The notes below the pieces were generated by a model. That model was not told where the DNA came from, ran no database searches, and saw only the letters and a list, made by a program, of their open reading frames with translations. This document shows, piece by piece, positions 17,757 through 25,873 of a DNA stretch of 45,710 bases. Where the stretch lies: positions 1 through 45,710 of the forward strand of contig NZ_JACSIT010000096.1 in assembly GCF_014349155.1 (NCBI RefSeq), read 5' to 3'. The translations under genes were made by a program, and so were the position numbers. Position 1 is the stretch's first letter, and the number at the start of each line of letters is the position of its first letter. The DNA comes from Neolewinella lacunae. Its GTDB lineage: Bacteria; Bacteroidota; Bacteroidia; Chitinophagales; Saprospiraceae.

Positions 17757-19847
17757 CTACCCATTCAAATCCCCCAGAAATTCGCTGGCACCGCCGGCAC
17801 AACTGATCCAGAGGAAATCGCGGGCGCGGGTGCAGGCTACGTACAGGAGGTGGCGCTCTGTTTCGTACACTTCCTCAATCTGGGCCATGTCGAGGACGTT
17901 TTCGATGCGTTCGGGGCTCGGGATGACGTCTTCATCGCAGGCCATTACCGCCACGGCTTTGAATTCGAGCCCTTTGGCGAGGTGCATGGTGCTGATGGTT
18001 ACGCAGTTGATTTTGGTGTTGAGTTTTTCATCCAGTTCACAGGCCGTTTGGTCGGCGGCTTCAACGGCGAGGTGGGCACGGTTGAGTTCAGCGGCGGAGC
18101 GCACAAATACGGCAATTTCTTCCGGTGAAACACCAGCGGCGATCCGTGTAGAAATCCAGTCGGCCACTGCGTTCCACTCTTCTTCTGGTGTTCCAAATAC
18201 TTTGATGGTGGGTACCGGACCGTTAAAGACAGACTGGGTATTATTACGGGTTTCGGTATTGCCATCCAGGTCAGCGACTTCGGGGGACAGAAGCAAGTCG
18301 GCCTGGGAGCGAATCTGGTGGCTGGTGCGGTAGTTGATGCGTAAGGTGGCAGCACGACCACGGACACTGACGCCGAGGGCAGACCAAGAAAAAGGCGCTT
18401 GGAAGATGCGCTGTCCCAGATCGCCGGAGAAAAACAAACCGTTGGGTTTGGAACCGACCAGGCTGGCAAGGAAGCGGAGCTGCGGAACACTGATGTCTTG
18501 CGCCTCATCGACAACTACGTAATCGTAAGGGGACAACTCTTTGGGGTGAGCATAGCGATCTGATAGCGCCTGGAAAATACTCGCTTGGGTATACCATCCT
18601 TGCTTTTCCAATTCGGCGAAGACAGTTGCAAATATGGGCCAGGCTTTTTCGCGGCGGGACTGGGGTAAGGCGGTTCTCCGCCCGATTCTTTTTACGTCCA
18701 AGTAATCCTTTAGCGTCTTGAGCTGCCAGGGATTAACCACATTATGCCATTCATTTTTGAGAAAAGCGATGGTGAAATCGTGGTCCGTCTGCTCGGCAGC
18801 AGCGAGGAGCAGCTCATTCTGGCTTTGCTCATCAACCATCTTTGCATCCTGCGTCCGCGCCCGAAAAATTCGATTGGCTACGGCGTCCAACGCCTGGATG
18901 GTAATGCGCTCGCCGAGCACGGGCTCGTGCTGCAAAAGCCGATTGAGGCTCTTACGAAGGGCATTGGCCAGCGCATCAGAAAAGGTGGTTAATAAGACGA
19001 TGGCTTCCGGATTGGCGCGGACCAGGTGGACCGCACGGTGCAGGGCCACCACTGTTTTTCCCGTACCGGCCGATCCAGATACCCGGGCCGGACCAGAGTA
19101 ATCCTTGGCCACCAATTCCCGCTGGGAAGGATGAAGAAAAATCGTCCATTTGTCCCACGGAGCATCGAGGGCCGCTTCCAGCTCCTCCCTGGATTCGATG
19201 AGGCGGAAGCGTCGCAGTGCATCGGGATGTTCGAAGGGGTCGGCTGGCGCATTTTCTTTCTGTACCGGTTCGGGAGGGATGGTGCCAATGGCCAGATCAA
19301 GAAGGGCTTCGACGGCTTCGCCGGGAAGGTGCTCGATGAGGTTCAGCAACTGGTCTTCAGTAGCCTCCTTCAATTGTTGTAGCCAGGTTTCGGGAACCCC
19401 ATAGCGCAGCAGAAATTCATCAGCGTAGATGGCTAATGGTTTACGCGGTTGTCGGTGCCCTTCGGTTATTTCCCGTTCTACCCGTTTGTTGATATAAATA
19501 GGGACAATCACCTCACGGCTGACTTCGGATATCTCTACCAATTGAGCAGCCCCGGTGCTAGGATGCACCTCAAGCTTGCGGTTATTGGCCCAAGCGTAGG
19601 CATCATCATGGTGATCTACGTAACAAACCAGCGTACTGTTACCGTCGCGGTGGATGATGATACGAAGATCCATATTCGCACTGACAGACCAGAAGTGTTT
19701 GTCGCGTGCGTTAAGTTTGTGGAGCCGCAAGCCGTTACCCGTAGGATCGAGCTGAAGGTCCATCAGGGTTATCTTGATAGACTTCTGCTCCTTGTTGGAG
19801 AGTTTAGCGAGGGCGTCGGTGAAGGTGTCGGCTATTCGGAAGTCCAT
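17757..19847 (-). CDS. UvrD/Rep-type helicase with N-terminal RelE-like domain
   Basis: 696 residues. Residues 1-100 resemble a RelE/YafQ toxin fold (NARDKHFWSVSANMDLRIIIHRDG, CYVDHHDDAYAWANNRKLEVHP). Superfamily-1 helicase motifs follow: Walker A GSAGTGKT (258-265), Walker B DEAQD (447-451), motif IV LRINYRTSHQIR, motif V CVTISTMHLAKGLEFKAVAV and motif VI LLYVACTRARDFLW. The enzyme should unwind DNA 3-prime to 5-prime using ATP. This architecture is known in many bacteria; the role of the N-terminal domain is unclear. It lies 123 bp downstream of the reverse transcriptase in the same direction, so it could belong to the same defence unit. A G9 tract follows the stop on the coding strand (C9 at 17735-17743). 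Confidence 0.88.
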   Translation of the reverse strand: MDFRIADTFTDALAKLSNKEQKSIKITLMDLQLDPTGNGLRLHKLNARDKHFWSVSANMDLRIIIHRDGNSTLVCYVDHHDDAYAWANNRKLEVHPSTGAAQLVEISEVSREVIVPIYINKRVEREITEGHRQPRKPLAIYADEFLLRYGVPETWLQQLKEATEDQLLNLIEHLPGEAVEALLDLAIGTIPPEPVQKENAPADPFEHPDALRRFRLIESREELEAALDAPWDKWTIFLHPSQRELVAKDYSGPARVSGSAGTGKTVVALHRAVHLVRANPEAIVLLTTFSDALANALRKSLNRLLQHEPVLGERITIQALDAVANRIFRARTQDAKMVDEQSQNELLLAAAEQTDHDFTIAFLKNEWHNVVNPWQLKTLKDYLDVKRIGRRTALPQSRREKAWPIFATVFAELEKQGWYTQASIFQALSDRYAHPKELSPYDYVVVDEAQDISVPQLRFLASLVGSKPNGLFFSGDLGQRIFQAPFSWSALGVSVRGRAATLRINYRTSHQIRSQADLLLSPEVADLDGNTETRNNTQSVFNGPVPTIKVFGTPEEEWNAVADWISTRIAAGVSPEEIAVFVRSAAELNRAHLAVEAADQTACELDEKLNTKINCVTISTMHLAKGLEFKAVAVMACDEDVIPSPERIENVLDMAQIEEVYETERHLLYVACTRARDFLWISCAGGASEFLGDLNG

Positions 19848-19970
19848 GGGAGCGGTAGGCGTTAAATCAATTGGTTCATCAGACGCCGTAACTTACGATG
19901 AATCTTTCTAAAAGTGTATTATTTTTACGGGCGAGGAGGTCTGCGTATTCCTAAATGAAGCCGATTACAG

Positions 19971-21713
19971 CTAATTTCGATCCTCAAATTCATAGCGAAC
20001 CAACGCCACAATATCCCCCAAAAATGCCCGCACCGAATCATAGTCTCCGCCGTCAATCCATTTAAATACAAGGTATTCCTCTTGAGCTTTTACCTCGTCT
20101 TTCGGCATAACTCTATCCTTCTGATGCTTCTTTTTATAAGCAGCGTTCTTTGCGGGAATACCCTCCAAAGTTTGTTTTAAACTCGCCTCATCACGTTTAG
20201 TAAATTCCGAGCCATGAACATAAAAATTCCTTAATTGCCGTAGCAACCTAGGCAACTTGGGAGGGTTCCGCCCTTTAGCATAGTAGCAGTCATTAAGAAA
20301 CTGACTCTCTAACATATAAGTTTTGTAGTCAGCAAAAGACGTTTTGTTTTCAGCTTCTTTTCTGGCACGCTCAACATCTTCAGGCGAATGGTCTTCTTTT
20401 TTCTTTCCTAATAGCATTCTTTTGAAAGCATCATTATTGTCAAAAAAATGCCTCCCTATCTTAGAATAGTCCTCTTGAAATTTTATTAAAAAATATACCT
20501 TATACAGCTCCTCAAGTTGAACGAAAGTGTAGGTGCAGTAACGGATAAATCGATCACGACTAGAAAATTGATTGTTCTTGATCATTGCCACATTCTCAGC
20601 CAGGCGGTTAAAGCGTACCAGCCGTTGAAATATTTTTTGATTTTGGATAAATGAATAGTTCTGGCCATTCATCAACTCCCAGTATTCGGCAAGTAACTTC
20701 ATGTATCTAGTGTCAGAAAGCAGTTGATTTTTCCGCTGACGCAGCGGCAGTTTATGGTTATCTACCATTCCAATAAACTCTATACGTCCAAGTAAGACAT
20801 TCGAAAGATTATACAGAGGCCCTTTAGGGTAATTTGCCTTGAATAAGGCTTCTGCCTCCTCATATCCAAGCTTCTTCCAATTGTGCAACATCGCCCGGGT
20901 AATACGGCAATACTTTTTCTTGACACTTACTTTACTATTTACCACGAGGCCGGTTACACTTTGACGGCCAGAACTCCGCTGAATCCTGGTTTTTTCTTTA
21001 TTTACCTTAAACCCCAGTTTTTCGCAGCGCTGATAGATGATATTGATGAAAACTTCCTCAGCAACTTTAGGGTAGTTGCTACTAAATGTCAAATCATCAG
21101 CATACCGGGTATATGTAAAACGATGCTTTTGGGCAAGCGCTCTCAGATTCAGATCCAAGGAGTGACAAACCAAATTTGCCATAGCAGGAGAAGAAGGTGC
21201 TCCTTGAGGAAGCCGGTCTTCCCGACACATCAAATTAGTCATCACTTGATTAAGCTGAGACACTAATGGTATGGACGCAGGAGGCTTGGCTAGCGCTTCG
21301 GCAACCATGCTTGAGTTTATGGTTGGAAAAAAGTTTAAAAGATCAAGATTAATCACCACATTTTTGCCGGTATGTCGAGCGGCATTGTCTACGATATTCC
21401 TTCCAGGAACAAATCCATAGGCACTAGGCGATTTAAGTTCTTTTTGATACTCATTCAGCAAAGTACATAGCCCCTTCTGTACCGCTTTTAGATGAGGATT
21501 AGGCCCATGAATGATTCGCAGGCTTCCATTTTTCTTAGGTAGATGTAATTCCTTGTAACAAGAACTTGCTACCTCCGATAGTGCCTGTAGCGACAGCGGA
21601 GTATAAGCTTGTTTTAGCAAGGGCTCAGAAACAGGGATGCTATTTAAGTACTGGCAAAGATCCTGTACCGAGAGAAGACCAAAAGATGAACTTAGTAAAG
21701 CAGGACGAGGCAT
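19971..21713 (-). CDS. Retron-type reverse transcriptase with C-terminal HEPN-like domain
   Basis: 580 residues. The RT domain (about 55-320) carries retron hallmarks: NAxxH (NAARH, 110-114), motif A NLDLLNFFPTI with D124, QGAPSSP (170-176), the catalytic YADD (204-207), and the retron VTG triplet (253-255) in SVTGLVVN. Such enzymes copy an msd template into branched msDNA. Residues about 390-580 form an extra alpha-helical domain with RNFYVH (R495, N496, H500), the RNxxxH signature of HEPN ribonucleases, preceded by an acidic helix. This suggests an RT-HEPN fusion in which the toxin is on the same chain. Maturase and endonuclease domains of group II introns are absent. The ATG at 21713 is clear. 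The gene is divergent from cas13b and AT-rich relative to the core. The effector role is inference. Confidence 0.88.
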   Translation of the reverse strand: MPRPALLSSSFGLLSVQDLCQYLNSIPVSEPLLKQAYTPLSLQALSEVASSCYKELHLPKKNGSLRIIHGPNPHLKAVQKGLCTLLNEYQKELKSPSAYGFVPGRNIVDNAARHTGKNVVINLDLLNFFPTINSSMVAEALAKPPASIPLVSQLNQVMTNLMCREDRLPQGAPSSPAMANLVCHSLDLNLRALAQKHRFTYTRYADDLTFSSNYPKVAEEVFINIIYQRCEKLGFKVNKEKTRIQRSSGRQSVTGLVVNSKVSVKKKYCRITRAMLHNWKKLGYEEAEALFKANYPKGPLYNLSNVLLGRIEFIGMVDNHKLPLRQRKNQLLSDTRYMKLLAEYWELMNGQNYSFIQNQKIFQRLVRFNRLAENVAMIKNNQFSSRDRFIRYCTYTFVQLEELYKVYFLIKFQEDYSKIGRHFFDNNDAFKRMLLGKKKEDHSPEDVERARKEAENKTSFADYKTYMLESQFLNDCYYAKGRNPPKLPRLLRQLRNFYVHGSEFTKRDEASLKQTLEGIPAKNAAYKKKHQKDRVMPKDEVKAQEEYLVFKWIDGGDYDSVRAFLGDIVALVRYEFEDRN

Positions 21714-21783
21714 ATCACATGTTCAAAATAGCCCACCCGGAGAACTGAATTCAGCCGCCCGGGGGAAAAGAGAAAACTCGGAG

Positions 21784-21909
21784 GCGCCCGAATCGAAAAT
21801 TAGCGGGGGTCTTGCGGAAAGGCCTTCATGCACTAACTCCATGGCTACATCAGAATTTACATGGCGAAACACCATACAGGGGCAACAAGCTAATGCCTCG
21901 TCCCGGCGC
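21784..21909 (-). ncRNA. Candidate retron msr-msd RNA
   Basis: Upstream of the RT on its strand, two 21-nt segments (21889-21909 as a1, 21784-21804 as a2) can pair over their full length without gaps. Seventeen of 21 positions pair if G-U is allowed, with Watson-Crick blocks GCGCC/GGCGC and ATTAGC/GCTAAT at the two ends. The a1 arm ends TTAGC, where the G at 21890 would be the branching guanosine. Next comes the hairpin ATGGTG-TTT-CGCCAT (21875-21861) with the UUU loop typical of retron msr stems, followed by AAATTCTGA. The template part is short and its stem weak. The overall layout (a1, G, UUU hairpin, template, a2, RT about 70 nt later) matches a retron, but boundaries are a prediction. 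Confidence 0.5.
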
Positions 21910-22316
21910 TAATGTACAACTACTGATCATAGTAGACAACTTACTTCTACTTTAGACTAACCTCAAAAGCAACAGGCTCAAAATGGACCAGGTTGATCTC
22001 TGTAGCTCCAAGTCCCTTGGAACTATCCTTAGATTGTGCATTGACGCCTTCATGGTCCAGTGATTCTAACTTTCGGCTAACCCACCTTTACTGGATACCA
22101 CCTGTTTATGAATCGCTCTAGAATGTTGCCCTGTATCACAACTGCGCTCGTAACTCTTGCATTGAGAAACGGTCCGAAACAAGTTGCTATAGCCAGACGG
22201 CCAGCTTAAGCAAAGCGCTCTATAGCCACGAACTTTACGATGACTACCCTACCCCCTTATTCTGGCAATGGCCAAACCAACCATCAAAACTAAGTTACAT
22301 TTGACTACTTTTAAAA
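21910..22316. other. Non-coding region between candidate retron RNA and cas13b promoter
   Basis: No convincing ORF. It contains a strong hairpin at 22005-22023 (GCTCCAAG, loop TCC, CTTGGAAC, with one G-T pair), an inverted repeat TGGACCA (21984-21990) / TGGTCCA (22053-22059) enclosing that hairpin, and CTACT/AGTAG around 21927-21942. These could belong to a longer structured RNA upstream of the candidate msr-msd or to regulatory sites shared by the divergent RT and cas13b units. Confidence 0.5.
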
Positions 22317-22346
22317 TTTGGATTTGAGAAGACTTTTGTACTTTTG
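22317..22346 (+). promoter_or_regulatory. Candidate cas13b promoter
   Basis: TTTG at 22317-22320 and TACTTTTG at 22339-22346 are separated by 18 nt, a good match to the Bacteroidota -33/-7 promoter (TTTG, about 19 nt, TAnnTTTG). Transcription would start near 22352 and leave a leader of about 145 nt before the cas13b ATG. Confidence 0.55.
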
Positions 22347-22495
22347 GGGGCGTCCGGTACCGGCTGGTCCTTACACTCCCCAACAAAGTTACGTTAGGGT
22401 AGCCAAAGTTACGAATCTTAAAACTGTTGGATCGTGTCGGAACCACCCTATCACCCAAGAACTTTATCCTCTTACCGCTTTAAACAACACCCTTC

Positions 22496-25400
22496 ATGAT
22501 TCCTGCTCGGCCAGCCACCCCAGTAAACAGAAAGAACCTGCATGAACATCCACATTACTTTGGCGCTTTCTTAAGTATTGCTCGTCATAATGCGTTCATG
22601 GTAATAAAGCACCTGTCGGCTAAATATAATACTTCGGACAAGGACAAATTAAAAGAAGAAACTCTTAGCACTGCCCAACTCTTTAACTGCTTAGGCAAAA
22701 AGTTCAACAAGCCAGATATTACTAAGTCGGTTATCAGTGATTTAAAGAATTATTTCCCTCTGCTGAATTATCCGCTATTCTTAGCGTTGGAAGCGGACGG
22801 AGGAGAAAACAAAAACATCGCTTTTGAGTCAGATCTGGAAGCCATTCAGGAAACCTTCAAGTCAATATTGACCCTGCTAAACAGTTTGCGCAATCACTTT
22901 TCGCATTATATCTCTTCAGTCGATTATTCTCGCTTCAATTTTAGCCCAATCGAAGACATTTATAAGGCGGCGATGTTCAGGTTGATTGACCGCAGCAAGT
23001 ATACCAAACGCTTCGACGTATTCGAAAAGGAGCATATTAAACACCTTGAGAACAAGGGGAAGAACAAAAGTGAGTTCTTCCCCCATGACCTTTCGGAAAC
23101 CCCTAATCACGAGAACACGGTAGCTTTCATCACCTGCCTTTTCCTTGAAAGAAAATATGCCTTCCCTTTTCTTAGCAGGCTGGCTTCTTTCCAAACAACC
23201 TACATCAATGAAGACCCTAAGACGGCCAAAGCGACCAGGGAATGCTACACTATGTTCTGTACTCGTTTACCACAACCGAAACTGGAGAGTGCGGACATCA
23301 TGCTGGATATGATAAACGAGTTGGGCCGTAGCCCGGCCGCATTGTATAACATGCTATCCGAGAAAGACCAGCAAGCTTTCCACATTGCTCAGGAGCTTTT
23401 GCCTGACAATTTGGAAGAATATGACGAAGAAGATGGTGTTTGGGAAACAGAAGTAGTCTTAAAGCGGCATGGCGATCGTTTCCCGTATTTTGCCCTTCGA
23501 TACTTCGATGATACCGAAGCCTTTCCAACCTTACGTTTCAATATCTCTCTGGGTAAGTGGCGCACCAAACCTGCGTACGATAAAATTATCTATGGCGAGA
23601 AAAGAGAGCGAATTCTCACCAAACCCTTGCACACTTTTGCGCGCCTGAACGACTTTTTACCAGTCTACGAGTCTGCCGTAGTTGTGGACAACCGAGTCAA
23701 AATAGACAACCGTTTCGTTGGCTTGTTGCGGGAAGATTGGTTATCTAAACAGGAAAACCAAGAAACGTATATTAACGAAGGAATTGAACAATTTTCCATA
23801 AAGTACAATTTTGGTGACAACGTCATTGCATTTCAGTTCATAAAGGATATACGTACTGTAAAAGAATTGCTTCCAAAACTTCCTGCGCCAAAAATCAAGA
23901 TGGCACATGCCATCATCAGCACGTATGACTTACGAGGGCTGTTTCTATACGACTACCTTAGTAAATATAGCACTGGAGACCCCGTCTCCAGCCCCTACAT
24001 CCCAACTGATACCGAAACATTCATCAAGGATTACATTGAGCGACTAAAACGCTTTTTCAGCGATGTAAAGACCGGCAGTTTTCATGCCCTGGTGGCTAAG
24101 CCTGATCAAGTTAAGAATGAAAAATTACCGTTTGTCAAGGGAGATCGTGAAGCTACCAAAGCTAAACGGGCGTTGTTCAACGACAAGCAAGAAGTAATTA
24201 AGGAAAGAAAACGAAAACTTGACCGCATTTTGTCAGAAAAATACGGGCTTTCCATCCATAACATACCCACCAAACTAAAGGATTACCTCTTAGCCTACAA
24301 GACCCCACCCTACCGCACCCGCGCAATGGCCAAATTGAAGCAGCAGCACACAATCGTTAAGGATCTTCTTAAGGCCGTCGACAAAGGAAGGTCACCAAGG
24401 GTTGGTGAGCAGGCGACCTGGCTGGCCGAGGACATTGTTTTCATGACTCCTCCTAAAATTCATACGGTCGATGGCGTCGAACACCCGCAGAAATTGAATA
24501 ACGCTCAATTCCGGATACTCCAGGAGTCACTAGCATATTTCTCTACCAACAAGCTGAAAATACTAAATTTCCTACGCGAAGAAACTTCCATTCTCTCTCC
24601 AAACCAGCAAGAGTCGCATCCCTTTTTGAAGTCCGTGAACTTCGAGGACCAACCAGGTATTCTTTCGTTTTACGAGGACTATTTAAAGGCCAAATTGAAA
24701 TGGCTGGACAATGCGCTGCGTAAATTAAGGAACCTTGACGACAAAGCGGCTAAAAGGGAGTTTGGCCATTTTCTTCCTACTTCCATCAATGTAAAACCAG
24801 CCACTGACCTAGACTATACCGCTCTTCCTATCTATTTGCCCAGAGGACTATTTGACCGGGCTGTAGTTTCCACCCTAATTGAGGGTAATCACTTCGGCGT
24901 TCAGTCGGGAGACAATATCAACCAGTGCCTGGAAAAGATGTTGGCGAGCGATTCTCAGCCTTTCTATGAACTTGATAGACTCCACCAGTCTATTTTCACT
25001 GATCGAAAAGCCCCAGAGGAATACGTAGAAGAATCCCTTTACATCGGCAAGTTGTTAGAAAAACGCCGCACCGTTTTGAATCAAAAAGCAAACAGTGGAA
25101 AGCTGGGAAAAAACAAGCAGCAGGAGATTAAAAACCAGTACAACGACGTCACCAAGGAAAGAAAACGGGTGTTGGAAAGACGTCAATACATCAAGTCAAT
25201 TCAATCTGACGACCGCGCCCTCTGGCTCATGGCTCAAAATCGACAAAAGCAAAAATCCGAACATCTTGAAGTCGGTTTTGATCAACTGGGTTTACGAAAT
25301 ATAAAAGAAATACTGACAAAACCGGTGCAAGTTAGTTTGCTCATTCCCGACACTTCCTTTCGGATAAATGATGAGTTACCTTTGATCAGGTACGGTGATC

Positions 25401-25861
25401 TGCGGCGGGTGGCCAAAGACCGGCGGCTGGAGAACTTGAGCTATTTCTATAAAGCCGCCAGCCAAGACGAAATCCCACACGAAACGATAAAACTGGAACT
25501 TGAACGATACGACCGGCGACGGGAAGGCTTTTTTGAGACTATTTACCGGTTCGAGGAATTGGTGTATAATAAGTTCAAAGCCCAGTTCCCCGAAGCCCCG
25601 GAAAGCACCAAGCAACACTATTACGACCATCACGCCTACGCAGACGTAGCCATCCAACATTCTTCAGATACACCTTTCAATGTTTTTTTCAAGGAAAAGG
25701 CGACCCAATTAAGAAATAAGTTCTACCACAACGAATTCCCCTGGTTTGAATGGTTGCTGCCAGAAGTCAGCCGGCGGAAAGAAGAACTTTACTCCGACCG
25801 GGTTTTCGACATTGCCGAGGGCTACTACCAACGCATGGCAGACCTTATCTCTTCAAAATAA
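22496..25861 (+). CDS. cas13b: Cas13b, type VI-B CRISPR RNA-guided ribonuclease
   Basis: 1121 residues, normal for Cas13b. Cas13b processes its own crRNA and, on binding target RNA, cuts RNA with two HEPN domains. HEPN1 is N-terminal (LRNHFSHY, R132/H137) and HEPN2 C-terminal (LRNKFYHNEFP, R1073/H1078), the placement that separates Cas13b from Cas13a and Cas13c/d. Family blocks include RFPYFALRYFDD and FPTLRFNISLGKW (about 325-350), QATWLAEDIVFMTPP (about 640) and ALPIYLPRGLFDRAVV (about 775). All four catalytic residues are present. The ATG at 22496 gives an N-terminus (HPHYFGAFLSIARHN) that aligns with the family; the next Met at residue 35 would lose that block. csx28 follows after 12 nt. 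No cas1 or cas2 is present, as usual for VI-B. Confidence 0.95.
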   Translation: MIPARPATPVNRKNLHEHPHYFGAFLSIARHNAFMVIKHLSAKYNTSDKDKLKEETLSTAQLFNCLGKKFNKPDITKSVISDLKNYFPLLNYPLFLALEADGGENKNIAFESDLEAIQETFKSILTLLNSLRNHFSHYISSVDYSRFNFSPIEDIYKAAMFRLIDRSKYTKRFDVFEKEHIKHLENKGKNKSEFFPHDLSETPNHENTVAFITCLFLERKYAFPFLSRLASFQTTYINEDPKTAKATRECYTMFCTRLPQPKLESADIMLDMINELGRSPAALYNMLSEKDQQAFHIAQELLPDNLEEYDEEDGVWETEVVLKRHGDRFPYFALRYFDDTEAFPTLRFNISLGKWRTKPAYDKIIYGEKRERILTKPLHTFARLNDFLPVYESAVVVDNRVKIDNRFVGLLREDWLSKQENQETYINEGIEQFSIKYNFGDNVIAFQFIKDIRTVKELLPKLPAPKIKMAHAIISTYDLRGLFLYDYLSKYSTGDPVSSPYIPTDTETFIKDYIERLKRFFSDVKTGSFHALVAKPDQVKNEKLPFVKGDREATKAKRALFNDKQEVIKERKRKLDRILSEKYGLSIHNIPTKLKDYLLAYKTPPYRTRAMAKLKQQHTIVKDLLKAVDKGRSPRVGEQATWLAEDIVFMTPPKIHTVDGVEHPQKLNNAQFRILQESLAYFSTNKLKILNFLREETSILSPNQQESHPFLKSVNFEDQPGILSFYEDYLKAKLKWLDNALRKLRNLDDKAAKREFGHFLPTSINVKPATDLDYTALPIYLPRGLFDRAVVSTLIEGNHFGVQSGDNINQCLEKMLASDSQPFYELDRLHQSIFTDRKAPEEYVEESLYIGKLLEKRRTVLNQKANSGKLGKNKQQEIKNQYNDVTKERKRVLERRQYIKSIQSDDRALWLMAQNRQKQKSEHLEVGFDQLGLRNIKEILTKPVQVSLLIPDTSFRINDELPLIRYGDLRRVAKDRRLENLSYFYKAASQDEIPHETIKLELERYDRRREGFFETIYRFEELVYNKFKAQFPEAPESTKQHYYDHHAYADVAIQHSSDTPFNVFFKEKATQLRNKFYHNEFPWFEWLLPEVSRRKEELYSDRVFDIAEGYYQRMADLISSK

Positions 25862-25873
25862 CACAAGCCACCT

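Noticed and set aside
19971-21713. Group II intron reverse transcriptase/maturase
   Set aside because: No maturase X domain or HNH endonuclease, no intron RNA domain V visible, and the NAxxH and VTG motifs point to a retron.
21837-21850. Similarity between CTAACTCCATG in the retron RNA region and the repeats at 5638-5765
   Set aside because: Only about 11-14 nt shared, without the rest of the unit; likely chance.
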